Source: JANNRA01 sp031401035 (GTDB lineage: Bacteria; Desulfobacterota; Binatia; HRBIN30; CADEER01). From it: a stretch of DNA of 64,000 nt. Numbering within the stretch: position 1 is the first letter of the stretch; every line of letters starts with the position of its first letter. Positions 43,405 to 51,756 of the stretch are shown here, piece by piece. A program made the translations under genes and the position numbers. The DNA is taken from the NCBI GenBank assembly GCA_031401035.1, contig JANNRA010000009.1, positions 11,101 through 75,100 of the forward strand, in the 5' to 3' direction. The notes under the pieces were generated by a model, which saw nothing but the letters and a program-made list of their open reading frames with translations, did not search any database and was not told where the DNA came from.

Positions 43405-45693
43405 TCAGGCCGCTTCGACTCGCGCCGCGACGTACTTGTGCCACGGGGTACCGGCGAAGGGATCGCGGTCCTCGCTGGCGGTGAGCTCATTGGGCGCGAC
43501 GCCTGTCTGCCGGCGGCCGCCGCTCTCGGCCGGGGAGTCGAGGCCGAGGCCGTTGGGCAACGAGAGATGGCCGGGCTGCATCTGCTCGGAGACCTCGACC
43601 AGCACCTCGACGCTGGCGCGCTTGGTGGTCAGGCGCGCCCGGCCGCCGGTGGCGAGGCCGAGGCGGTCGGCGTCGGCCGGACTGACGCGCAGCGCGCCCT
43701 CGAGGTCCTGCTTGCGCCAGCTCGGGTCGCGAAAGATCGTGTTGGCGGTGAAAGCGCGCCGCTCGCCGGCCGACAGCACGAAGGGGAACTCGGCGGCGAG
43801 GGCGGCGGGCTGTTCGTGCGCCAGCTTACCGAGCTCGTCGAGCAGTTCGGGAATGGCGAGGTTGAGGCGGCCGCCGCGCACGCGCTGCCAACTGTCCTCG
43901 TACTCGTCGACCGCGAAGACGACGCCGGAGCGGCTCGACAGGATGGCGTCGAAGAGGCGCTCGCCGGGCTCGAAGCCGGCGCCGCCGAAGCCGGCGCGGC
44001 GTGCCGACTCGGCGTTCTGCATGCAGAAGAGGTGCGCCAGGCCCCACAGCGCCGCCGCCGAGGCGGCGCCGTTGGGCAGCGTCGGGCCGAGGACGCGATA
44101 GAGCGCCACCGGCAGCGCCTTCTGCAGGCGCGGATTGGCGGCGACGGCGGGGAAGAACGCCTCCGCCAGCGCGGCGCGGCCGCCGTCGCGAAGCGCTGCA
44201 CGCAGCGGCGCCAGATCCTCCTCGCCGAGCGCGCCGAGCGCTTCGACCAGGCGGGCATGGATCTCCGGCTCGGGCAGCGGCCCGTCGGGCGCGGTGAACA
44301 GCGGATGGCGCAGGTGGAAGACATTCTTGGGGAAGTCGAAGTTGAAGAACGTCGCCTCGTACTTCTCGAACTGCGACGGCGCCGGTAGGACGTAGTCGGC
44401 GAGGCGCGCCGTCTCGGTCATCGCCACGTCGATCACCACCAGCGTGTCGAGCGCCTGCAGCGCGGCGCGCATACGCTGGCTGTCGGCCAACGAGTGCGCC
44501 GGGTTGCCGCTCTCGACGATCATGGCGCGGTAGCGCTTCGGGTGGTCGGTGAGAATCTCCTCGGCGATGACGTTGCACGGCACCAGGCCGGAGATGATGC
44601 GCGCGCCGGCCACCGGGCTGACTTTCGACGCGCCGGGCGCGCCCGGCGTCGTCTCGCGGCCGCCGCCGGCGAGTTTCACCAGGCTGGCGAAGGCGTACTG
44701 GGCGCCGGGCTTGCCAAAGTGGCCGGTCAGGCCCCAGACGAGCTTCTCGAGGTAGCTCGCCAGCGTCGAGTGGCGGTTCATCTGGATGCCGAGGTCCTCG
44801 GCCACCGCAACGCTCGACGCCGCCGCGATGCGGCGCGCGACGGCGCGCGCCTGCGCTTCGGGAATGCCGGCAATTGCGCAGTATTCGGCCACCGGCAGCG
44901 CGGCGAAGTGCGGCAGCACCTCCGCCAGCCCGACGGCGTGCGCGGCGAGCCAGTCGCGCGCCAGGAGATCCTCCTGCACCAGGATGGCGACCAGCGCGGC
45001 GAGCAGCCAGGCGTCGGTGCCGGGCTTCACCTGCAGGTGGATGTCGGCCAGCTCGGCGGTCTCGCTGCGGCGTGGGTCGACGACGATCAGCGTGCGGGCC
45101 GGATCCTTGGCGATCTCGCGCAGGGTGTGGCGGGCGCGCGGCAGGCCGTGCGAGTGCCAGGGGTTCTTGCCGATGAACAGCGCCACCTCACAGTGCTCGA
45201 AGTCGCCGCGCACACCGGCGCCGGTCATCTTGCCCTGCACCCACATCTCGCCGGTCTTCTCCTGCGCCAGCGCGTTGGAGCGCCAGCGCGCGCCGAGCGC
45301 CGCCAGCGTCGCGTTGGCGTAGCCGCCGCCGAGGTGATTCCCCTGCCCGCCGCCGCCGTAATAGAAAATCGCCTCGCCACCGTGCGCGTCGCGCACGGCG
45401 CCCAGACGCGCCGCCACCTCGCGGATGGCGGTGTCCCAGTCGATGACCTCGAAGCTGCCGTCGTCGCGACGGCGCAGCGGCTGCGTCAGGCGGTCGGGGC
45501 CGTTCTGGTAGTGGTCGAGCCGCAGCGCCTTATTGCAGGTGTAGCCCTGCGAGGCCGGATGCGCCCGGTCGCCGCGAATGCGCGCCAGGTGGCGGTTGCC
45601 GGCGCCGCCGAGCTGCACCTCGACGCCGCAGTTGCACTCGCAGAGAATGCACGCCGTCTGCTGCCACTCACCGTCGCGCTGCTGCTCGCTCAT
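43405..45693 (-). CDS. Molybdopterin-dependent oxidoreductase (formate dehydrogenase/nitrate reductase superfamily)
   Basis: A 762-residue DMSO-reductase-superfamily enzyme without a signal peptide. The N-terminal 4Fe-4S ligands are Cys15, Cys18 and Cys22 (ACILCECNCG) and Cys53 (YTCNK). IGKNPWHSHG and VVDPRRSETAELADIHLQ are pterin-binding stretches. The C-terminal domain has FRDPSWRKQDLEGALRV and GHLSLPNGLG. At the usual Cys/Sec metal-ligand position the sequence reads NALAQEKTGEMWVQ, so it is not a canonical formate dehydrogenase. The subgroup substrate is unknown. No partner subunits lie nearby. It is divergent from the HxlR regulator, which probably controls it. Confidence 0.88.
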   Translation of the reverse strand: MSEQQRDGEWQQTACILCECNCGVEVQLGGAGNRHLARIRGDRAHPASQGYTCNKALRLDHYQNGPDRLTQPLRRRDDGSFEVIDWDTAIREVAARLGAVRDAHGGEAIFYYGGGGQGNHLGGGYANATLAALGARWRSNALAQEKTGEMWVQGKMTGAGVRGDFEHCEVALFIGKNPWHSHGLPRARHTLREIAKDPARTLIVVDPRRSETAELADIHLQVKPGTDAWLLAALVAILVQEDLLARDWLAAHAVGLAEVLPHFAALPVAEYCAIAGIPEAQARAVARRIAAASSVAVAEDLGIQMNRHSTLASYLEKLVWGLTGHFGKPGAQYAFASLVKLAGGGRETTPGAPGASKVSPVAGARIISGLVPCNVIAEEILTDHPKRYRAMIVESGNPAHSLADSQRMRAALQALDTLVVIDVAMTETARLADYVLPAPSQFEKYEATFFNFDFPKNVFHLRHPLFTAPDGPLPEPEIHARLVEALGALGEEDLAPLRAALRDGGRAALAEAFFPAVAANPRLQKALPVALYRVLGPTLPNGAASAAALWGLAHLFCMQNAESARRAGFGGAGFEPGERLFDAILSSRSGVVFAVDEYEDSWQRVRGGRLNLAIPELLDELGKLAHEQPAALAAEFPFVLSAGERRAFTANTIFRDPSWRKQDLEGALRVSPADADRLGLATGGRARLTTKRASVEVLVEVSEQMQPGHLSLPNGLGLDSPAESGGRRQTGVAPNELTASEDRDPFAGTPWHKYVAARVEAA

Positions 45694-45723
45694 GGTCGGC
45701 CTCCGTATCGGGCTCTGAGGTGG

Positions 45724-45773
45724 GTTCGTTTGCGCAACGGACTGGTACCAGGGTGCGTTCGTTAGCGCAACGG
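45724..45773. promoter_or_regulatory. Tandem operator-like repeats between the oxidoreductase and hxlR
   Basis: GTTCGTTTGCGCAACGG (45724-45740) and GTTCGTTAGCGCAACGG (45757-45773) differ by one base and are 33 bp apart, three helical turns. Each contains the dyad CGTT-N5-AACG. They lie in the divergent promoter region, so they are likely binding sites for the HxlR protein. TATAAG at 45776-45781 ends only 6 bases before the hxlR ATG and suggests a leaderless or near-leaderless transcript. Confidence 0.7.
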
Positions 45774-45787
45774 GCTATAAGGCGGCC

Positions 45788-46300
45788 ATGAAGCGCACCT
45801 CGTTCGCCGGTTGGCCCTGTTCGATCGCCCGCACCGTCGACCTGATCGGCGATTGGTGGACGCCGCTCGTCTTGCGCGAGGCATTCTTCGGCGTGACGCG
45901 CTTCGAGGACCTGCAGCGCCACCTCGGCATCGGCCGCAACGTCCTGACGACGCGCCTGCAGCGCCTGGTCGGCGAGGCGCTGCTCGAGAAACACCAGTAC
46001 CAGGAGCGCCCGGCGCGCTTCGACTACCGCCTGACCGAGAAGGGCCGCGACTTCTTCCCGGTGCTGGCGGCCATGAGCCGCTGGGGCGACCGCTGGCTCG
46101 ACGGCGCGCGCGGTGCCCCGACCGCCTTCCGCCACACGACCTGCGGCAAAGCGACGCACGCCGCGGTGACCTGCGCCGAGTGCGGCGAGCCGCTGACCCT
46201 GGAGACCGTGCGCGCCGAACTCGGCCCGGGCTTCCCCGCCACCCTGCGCCAACACCCGTCGGTGCAGGCGCGCTTCGGGTCGCCCCGCGTGCTTGCGTAA
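45788..46300 (+). CDS. HxlR-family transcriptional regulator
   Basis: A 170-residue winged-helix regulator of the HxlR family, which often respond to redox or electrophilic signals. WPCSIARTVDLIGDWWTPLV (residues 9-28) carries the conserved N-terminal Cys11; TRFEDLQRHL and NVLTTRLQRL form the recognition helices. The C-terminal extension has CGKATHAAVTCAECG, a possible zinc-binding site. It is divergent from the molybdopterin oxidoreductase, with two operator-like repeats between them. It probably represses or activates that gene and itself. The stop lies 34 bp before tetR. Confidence 0.9.
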   Translation: MKRTSFAGWPCSIARTVDLIGDWWTPLVLREAFFGVTRFEDLQRHLGIGRNVLTTRLQRLVGEALLEKHQYQERPARFDYRLTEKGRDFFPVLAAMSRWGDRWLDGARGAPTAFRHTTCGKATHAAVTCAECGEPLTLETVRAELGPGFPATLRQHPSVQARFGSPRVLA

Positions 46301-46314
46301 AGACGACGGCCTGA

Positions 46315-46351
46315 GGTAACGGTGTTACCTCACCATGGTAACACCGTTAGC
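46315..46351. promoter_or_regulatory. Double TetR operator overlapping the tetR start codon
   Basis: Two copies of GGTAAC-N3-GTTA(C/G)C lie at 46315-46329 and 46337-46351, with a 22-bp phase. They also form a perfect 12-bp inverted repeat, AACGGTGTTACC (46318-46329) and GGTAACACCGTT (46337-46348). The second copy begins at the G of the ATG at 46335. The protein bound here would block its own translation start region or transcription start. Confidence 0.8.
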
Positions 46352-47060
46352 CTCGCGGGCACGCAAGCCGCTCACCACCGCCGCCGTCGTCACCGCGGCG
46401 CGCAAGCTCATCGAGGCGCGCGGCATGGCGGCGTGCTCGATGCGCGCCCTGGTCGGCGCCCTGGGTGTGCAGGCACCGGCGCTCTATCGGCGCATCCGCA
46501 ACAAGGACGAGTTGCTCGCCCTGGTGCTCGACGATGTCATCAGTGGCATGAACTGGGGCGACACGACGTTCCCCGCCGACGGCGCCTGGCAGGAGCAGTT
46601 GGCCGAGATCATGCGCCGCCTGCGCGCGCTGTTCGCGCGCCGCCCGGCGCTGGCGGCGCTGTTCGCGCACGCGACGCCGCACGGTCCGCACGCGCTGCGC
46701 TTCATCGAGGCCGCCACCGCGCCGCTGCGCCGCGCCGGATTTTCCGACGCCAGCGCCACCTTCGCCATCACCGCGCTGACGACGTACACCATCGGCCTCA
46801 CCTTCCTCAGCGCCAGCCGCTCGCGCGGCCCCTCGCACCGCCAGATGCAGGCCACCCTGCGCCGCGCCCGCGACGCCGCCGGCAACGGTCAGTTCGGCCC
46901 CGACACGCTGGCCGCCTACACTGTCCTCGAAGGCACGCACGCGGCCAGCGCCGAGGCGCTCTTCGAGTTCGGCCTGCGGCATATGCTCGCCGGCCTCGCC
47001 GCCGACCTGCCACTCAAAAACCCTGCACACGAAGCAACGGAGAAACGGAGGGGGGCCTGA
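46335..47060 (+). CDS. TetR-family regulator
   Basis: A 241-residue TetR regulator. The helix-turn-helix (about residues 16-62) has TTAAVVTAARKLIEARG, CSMRALVGALGVQAPALYRR and NKDELLALVLDDV, the usual TetR N-terminus. The ligand domain resembles the TetR_C group. The chosen ATG coincides with a strong operator; no ribosome-binding site precedes it, so initiation may be leaderless. The last 12 residues (NPAHEATEKRRGA) are encoded by the adjacent inverted repeat, so the repeat supplied the present stop. A target may be the downstream nitronate monooxygenase-like gene. Confidence 0.9.
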   Translation: MVTPLASRARKPLTTAAVVTAARKLIEARGMAACSMRALVGALGVQAPALYRRIRNKDELLALVLDDVISGMNWGDTTFPADGAWQEQLAEIMRRLRALFARRPALAALFAHATPHGPHALRFIEAATAPLRRAGFSDASATFAITALTTYTIGLTFLSASRSRGPSHRQMQATLRRARDAAGNGQFGPDTLAAYTVLEGTHAASAEALFEFGLRHMLAGLAADLPLKNPAHEATEKRRGA

Positions 47061-47105
47061 TGATCCGGACCAGCAGCGCCTCTCCGTGCCTCCGTTGCTC
47101 CGTGT
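47026..47105. repeat. Inverted repeat element, copy 2, overlapping the end of tetR
   Basis: The arms CACACGAAGCAACGGAGAAACGGAG and CTCCGTGCCTCCGTTGCTCCGTGTG are near complements, sharing the CACGGAG/CTCCGTG core with the element at 34959-35030. It spans the tetR stop at 47058-47060. Confidence 0.85.
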
Positions 47106-47134
47106 GAAACCTTCGTCAGAAAGGACTCTCACCA

Positions 47135-48259
47135 ATGCACACCTCCGTCTGTGACCTGCTCGGCATCGAGCTCCCCATCTTCGCCTTCAGCCATTGCCGC
47201 GACGTCGTCGTCGCAGTCAGCAAGGCGGGCGGCTTCGGCGTCCTCGGCGCCGTCGGCTTCTCGCCGCAGCAGCTCGAGGTCGAGTTGCAGTGGATCGACG
47301 AGCACATCGGCGACAAGCCGTACGGCGTCGATATCGTCATTCCCGGCAAGTACGAGGGGATGGGCGAGGTCGACCCGAAGAAGCTCGAGGAGATGCTGAT
47401 GGCGTCGATCCCCGCCGAGCACCGCAAGTTCGCCGATAAGATCCTCGCCGACCACGGCGTGCCGAAGCTACCCGAGGGCGAGGCGCCGGTGAGCCAATTG
47501 CTCGGCTGGACCGCAGCGACGGCGACGCCGCAGGTCGAGGTGGCGCTGACGCACCCGAAGGTGAAGCTGATCGCCAACGCGCTCGGCACGCCGCCGGACG
47601 AGATCATCGCCGACATCCACGCCAAGGGCCGTCTGGTCGCGGCGCTGTGCGGCGCGCCGAAGCAGGCGCGCGCGCACAAGGCGGCCGGCATCGACATCAT
47701 CATCGCGCAGGGCACCGAGGGCGGCGGCCACACCGGCGACGTCGGCAGCATGGTGCTGTGGCCGGAGGTGATCGAAGCCGTCGCGCCGACCCCGGTGCTG
47801 GCCGCCGGCGGCGTCGGCTCGGGCAAGCAGATCGCCGCGGCGCTGGCGATGGGCGCGCAGGGGGTGTGGACCGGCACCCTGTGGCTGACCGTGCAGGAGG
47901 CCGACGTGCCGCCGGCGCAGATGGAGTCCTACCTCAAGGCCGGCACGCGCGACACGGTGCGGTCGCGCAGTTGGACCGGCAAGCCGTGCCGCATGCTGAA
48001 GAACGACTGGACCGACGCCTGGGAGGGCCCCGACTCGCCCGGCACGCTCGGCATGCCGCTGCAGTTCATGGTCACCGCCGAGGCGGTGAGCCGCGGCCAC
48101 CGCTACGCCGACAAGGCCAAGGACGTGATGTTCAACCCCGCCGGCCAGGTCATCGGCCACATCAACCAGTCGCGCAGCGTGCGCGACGTGATGCAGGAAC
48201 TGGTCACCGGCTACGTCGAAGCGGTCGAGCGCCTGCAGGCACTGACCCCGGGGGCGTAA
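47135..48259 (+). CDS. Nitronate monooxygenase / 2-nitropropane dioxygenase family
   Basis: A 374-residue FMN-dependent TIM-barrel enzyme. It begins with LLGIELPIFAFSHCRDVVVA; SKAGGFGVLGAV, QGTEGGGHTGDVGSM and LAAGGVGSGKQIAAALAMGA form the FMN and phosphate sites. Members oxidise alkyl nitronates to aldehydes and nitrite, or act as related enoyl/steroid oxidoreductases. An AAGGA lies about 12 bases before the ATG. The upstream repeat and TetR operator suggest inducible expression. The substrate is unknown. Confidence 0.88.
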   Translation: MHTSVCDLLGIELPIFAFSHCRDVVVAVSKAGGFGVLGAVGFSPQQLEVELQWIDEHIGDKPYGVDIVIPGKYEGMGEVDPKKLEEMLMASIPAEHRKFADKILADHGVPKLPEGEAPVSQLLGWTAATATPQVEVALTHPKVKLIANALGTPPDEIIADIHAKGRLVAALCGAPKQARAHKAAGIDIIIAQGTEGGGHTGDVGSMVLWPEVIEAVAPTPVLAAGGVGSGKQIAAALAMGAQGVWTGTLWLTVQEADVPPAQMESYLKAGTRDTVRSRSWTGKPCRMLKNDWTDAWEGPDSPGTLGMPLQFMVTAEAVSRGHRYADKAKDVMFNPAGQVIGHINQSRSVRDVMQELVTGYVEAVERLQALTPGA

Positions 48260-48267
48260 CGGACGAG

Positions 48268-48295
48268 GCGAGGGCGGCCCGCGCGTTGCCCTCGC
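48268..48295. terminator. Hairpin between convergent genes
   Basis: GCGAGGGC and GCCCTCGC form an 8-bp stem with a 12-nt GC-rich loop. It lies 8 bases after the monooxygenase stop and before the end of the dus gene, consistent with a bidirectional terminator. Confidence 0.5.
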
Positions 48296-48320
48296 TTCCG
48301 TCCCCCGCCCCGCCGTCGTG

Positions 48321-49373
48321 TCAGAGGCTCGCGCCGGCGGGGGCCGCGGCCGCGGCCCCCGGTGGGGTCGGAAAGGGCTCCAGCGGCATCGCCTGGTCGT
48401 GGTCCAGGTACTCGTCGCAGACGCGGAAGAAGTCGGCCTCGCTGGCGACGCGGCGGATCTCGTGCAGGAACCGCCCCGTCGGCTCCACGCCGAGGCCGAG
48501 ATGGTTCATGTAGCGCTTCATCTTCTGCACCTGCGCCGGCGCGCGTCCGGCCGGCGGCATGGTGAGGCGGTACAGCTCGCGCACGTAGCCGAGCACGTCG
48601 CGGCCGCGCGGTACGAACAGCGCCTCGCCGCGCTGGTGCTGGCGGATCTGCGTGAAGAGCCACGGATTGCGGATCGCGCCGCGACCGATCATCAGCCCGC
48701 GCGCGCCGGTCATCGCCAGCACCGCGGCGGCGTTGGCGGCGGAGTGCACGTTGCCGTTGGCGAGCACGGGACACGGCACCGCCGCGGCGGCGCGCGCGAT
48801 GTAGTCGTAGTGGACGGGGCTGCGATACATCTCCGTCACCGTGCGCCCATGCACGGTGAGCAGATCGAGCCCGTGCCGGGCGAAGATGGCGAGGAGGTCG
48901 TCGAAGCCCGCGGCCGAGTCGAAGCCGAGGCGCGTCTTGACGGTGAACTTGACCTGCACCGCCTGGCGCAACGCGCCGAGGATGGCGTCGACGCGTTGCG
49001 GCTCGCGCAGCAGGCCGCCGCCGGCGCACTTGCGATAGACCACCGGCGCCGGGCAACCGAGGTTGAGGTCGATGGCGGCGACCGGCAGCTGCTGCAGCTG
49101 CCGCACCGTGCGCAGCAGCGACGGGATGTCGTTGCCGATCATCTGCGCGACGACCGGCCGGCCGGTGGGATTCTTCTCAATCGCCTCGACGATCCACGGC
49201 TCGAGATTCGACGTCGGGTGAACGCGGAAATACTCGGTGTAGTTGACGTCGGCGCCGCCATACGCCGCCATCAGCCGCCAGAACGGCAGATCGGTCACGT
49301 CCTGCATCGGCGCCAGCGCCAGCAGCGGCGCCGGGCCGCGCAGCAGGTCGTCGAACTGCTGGTGATGATCCAT
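48321..49373 (-). CDS. tRNA-dihydrouridine synthase
   Basis: A 350-residue Dus-family FMN enzyme that reduces uridine to dihydrouridine in tRNA. LALAPMQDVTDLPFWRLM opens the barrel; DLNLGCPAPVVYRKCAGGGL holds the catalytic Cys in NXGCP; LTVHGRTVTEMY and GARGLMIGRGAIRNPWLF are FMN-site signatures. Details fit the DusC-like group. The start at 49373 avoids an extension without family match. Housekeeping role; no visible regulation. Confidence 0.93.
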   Translation of the reverse strand: MDHHQQFDDLLRGPAPLLALAPMQDVTDLPFWRLMAAYGGADVNYTEYFRVHPTSNLEPWIVEAIEKNPTGRPVVAQMIGNDIPSLLRTVRQLQQLPVAAIDLNLGCPAPVVYRKCAGGGLLREPQRVDAILGALRQAVQVKFTVKTRLGFDSAAGFDDLLAIFARHGLDLLTVHGRTVTEMYRSPVHYDYIARAAAAVPCPVLANGNVHSAANAAAVLAMTGARGLMIGRGAIRNPWLFTQIRQHQRGEALFVPRGRDVLGYVRELYRLTMPPAGRAPAQVQKMKRYMNHLGLGVEPTGRFLHEIRRVASEADFFRVCDEYLDHDQAMPLEPFPTPPGAAAAAPAGASL

Positions 49374-49468
49374 CGCGGACGACTCTAACCACGGCGGCCG
49401 GCGCATGAACACGCCCCCGTCCTGCTTGCCCGCCACTGGCGGCGGGGTCTGCTGGCGCGCTGCAGCCG

Positions 49469-51337
49469 ATGCGAGTAGCCAGGGGCGTGGACGATTCCCC
49501 GACCGGCGGCGAGTTCCTGCGCCGGCGCCTGCATCAGCAGCGCCTGCGCCTGGCGGCGCTGCACGCCCTGACGGGCGTGACCGACAATCGCGACGAGCGT
49601 CTGCGGCTGTCCTTCAACGACGCCAGCGGCGTGCTCGCCCGCGCGGTCCCGTGGCTGGACGAGCCGACCGAGGCGGTGCCGGCGCGCGGTCCGACGCCGG
49701 CGATCGACACCGTGCCGCGGCTCGCCATCGTCATGCTGGTGGTCGGCTCGCGCGGCGACGTGCAGCCGTTCATCCCGATCGGGCTCGCCCTGGCGCGACG
49801 GCATCGCGTCCGCCTGGCGACGCACGCCGAGTTCCGGCCGCTGGTAGAGCAGGCCGGCCTCGAGTTCTTTCCCCTGGCGGGCGATCCGCGCGAGCTGATC
49901 GACTACATGATCCGCACCGGCGGACGCATCGTGCCGATCCGCATCGACCAACTGCTGGAGGACGTGCCGCGCAAGCGGCAGGTCGTCGGAGAGATCGCGG
50001 AGTCGACATGGCGGGCCTGCACCGAACCCGACCCGGAGCATCCCGAGGCGGCGCCGTTCACCGCCGACCTCATCGTCGCCAACCCGCCGAGCTACGGGCA
50101 CATCCACTGCGCCGAGGCGCTGAACATCCCGCTGCACCTGGTCTTCACGATGCCGTGGACGCCGACGCGCATGTTTCCGCACCCGATGACGCAACTCGAC
50201 CCCGGCGGCGAGCACCCGCTGCGCAACTACCTGTCCTACTCGGTGGCCAACACGCTCATGTGGGCCGGGGTCGCCGATCTCATGAACACGTTCCGTACCG
50301 AGACGCTCGGGCTGGCGCCGCTCGACCTGGCGTATGGCACCTCCCTGCTCGATGACGCCGAGGTCCCGCTGGCGTACCTCTTCCCCGCCGGCCTGGTGCC
50401 GCGCCCCGCCGATTGGGGCCCCTACGTCGACCTGACCAACTTCGTCTTCTCGGATGCGGACGCCGCCTACGAACCGCCGGACGACCTGCGCGCGTTCCTC
50501 GCGGCCGGCGAGCCGCCGGCGTACGTCGGCTTCGGTTCGTGCGTGGTGGAGGATCCCGAGGCGCTGAGCGCGACGATCTTCGCGGCGCTGGCGCAGGCCG
50601 GCCTCCGCGGTGTCGTGTCGCGCGGCTGGGCGAAGCTCGGCGGCGCGGCGCCGGCCAACGTCTGCCTCATCGACGACGTGCCGCATGACTGGTTGTTCGC
50701 GCGCTGCCGAGTCGTCTGCCACCACGGCGGCGCCGGCACGACGGCGGCGGGACTGCGCGCCGGCCTGCCCACCGTGGTGGTGCCGTTCTTCGGGGATCAG
50801 TTCTTCTGGGGCCAGGTGATCGCAGACGCCGGCGCCGGCCGCGCCATCGCGGCGGCCGAGCTGACCGCCGACGGGTTGGCCGAAGCCTTCGCGCTCTGCG
50901 TCACGCCCGAGGCCCGGGCGCGCGCGCAGGCGTTGGCGGAGACCGTCCGCCGCGACGACGGCGTGGCCATGGTGGTCGACGCCGTGCACGCCCGACTGCC
51001 CTTGCATGCCATGCGGTGCACGCACGATGACACGCATCTGGCGACGCTCTGGTGCCAGCCCTGCGCGCAGCGACTGTGCGCGGTCTGCGCCGGCGAACAT
51101 GCCGGCCACGTCACGCATGCGTATGGCTGGGTCGACTGGAGCATCCGGCCGCCGCAGAGCCTGATCGGCAAGATGCTCGACCTCGTCAGCGACGCCGCCA
51201 CCGCGCTCGGCGTCGGCGCCGCGGAGTTGCAGCCGCGCAACGCCCCGCCAAGCGACGGCGTCGTGCTGGACGGCATCGACCGGGACGATGTCGCCGGGGC
51301 GCCGGTGCACCGCCGCGGCCGGGCTCGGCCGCACTGA
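49469..51337 (+). CDS. UGT/sterol-glucosyltransferase-like enzyme with B-box-like zinc finger
   Basis: A 622-residue GT1-family glycosyltransferase. Residues 84-510 carry the GT28/UGT core: VVGSRGDVQPFIPIGLALA (start of the N domain) and HHGGAGTTAAGLRAGLPTVV with the donor-site motif, then PFFGDQFFWG. The closest type is sterol 3-beta-glucosyltransferase. A C-terminal Cys/His region follows: Cys517, Cys529/Cys532, Cys537/Cys540, His544/His547 and His550, spaced like a B-box zinc finger, then HAYGWVDWS. That finger is unusual for bacteria. Residues 1-80 have no clear family. It probably glucosylates a lipid or hopanoid; acceptor unknown. Confidence 0.85.
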   Translation: MRVARGVDDSPTGGEFLRRRLHQQRLRLAALHALTGVTDNRDERLRLSFNDASGVLARAVPWLDEPTEAVPARGPTPAIDTVPRLAIVMLVVGSRGDVQPFIPIGLALARRHRVRLATHAEFRPLVEQAGLEFFPLAGDPRELIDYMIRTGGRIVPIRIDQLLEDVPRKRQVVGEIAESTWRACTEPDPEHPEAAPFTADLIVANPPSYGHIHCAEALNIPLHLVFTMPWTPTRMFPHPMTQLDPGGEHPLRNYLSYSVANTLMWAGVADLMNTFRTETLGLAPLDLAYGTSLLDDAEVPLAYLFPAGLVPRPADWGPYVDLTNFVFSDADAAYEPPDDLRAFLAAGEPPAYVGFGSCVVEDPEALSATIFAALAQAGLRGVVSRGWAKLGGAAPANVCLIDDVPHDWLFARCRVVCHHGGAGTTAAGLRAGLPTVVVPFFGDQFFWGQVIADAGAGRAIAAAELTADGLAEAFALCVTPEARARAQALAETVRRDDGVAMVVDAVHARLPLHAMRCTHDDTHLATLWCQPCAQRLCAVCAGEHAGHVTHAYGWVDWSIRPPQSLIGKMLDLVSDAATALGVGAAELQPRNAPPSDGVVLDGIDRDDVAGAPVHRRGRARPH

Positions 51338-51369
51338 CGGCGCGCCCCGGGCGCTGCGGGAACATGGCC

Positions 51370-51642
51370 TCAGCGATCGCCGCGGCGCGGGCTGCCGCGG
51401 CCCTGGACGGGGCCGCCCTGCGCGTAGCCCTGGCCCTTGGCACCGCCGCCGCCCGCGTGGCCGCCGCCGGCGCCGCCGGCGACTACCTCGAGGGCGCCGG
51501 CCTCGACCAGCTTCAGCAGCGGCGCGTGCTCGGCGGCGCGCGGGGACACCTGCCCGCTCGCCTTCGGCCCCAGATGCACGGTCTTGCCCCCGGGCAGAGG
51601 CACGCTGAGCGGCTTCGTCGTCTTGTTGGTGATGGTCGGCAT
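51370..51642 (-). CDS. Small conserved protein with Gly-rich tail
   Basis: A 90-residue protein. Residues 1-54 form a compact, conserved-looking unit: NKTTKPLSVPLPGGKTVHLG, SGQVSPRAAEHAPL and KLVEAGALEVV. This resembles a small family of uncharacterised bacterial proteins, often near phage-like or secreted structures. The remaining residues are Gly- and Arg-rich and probably disordered. It is convergent with the glycosyltransferase gene. I cannot assign a function. Confidence 0.65.
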   Translation of the reverse strand: MPTITNKTTKPLSVPLPGGKTVHLGPKASGQVSPRAAEHAPLLKLVEAGALEVVAGGAGGGHAGGGGAKGQGYAQGGPVQGRGSPRRGDR

Positions 51643-51756
51643 GTGGGCACGACGATAAAGCGTTTCGTCGCGCCGAGCCAGCGCCGGCCCGGCGGCCGGG
51701 GCGGCCGGCGTGCGGCGGTCGCTTGTCGCGACGCTCGCCGCTGCTAGCGTGCGGGG

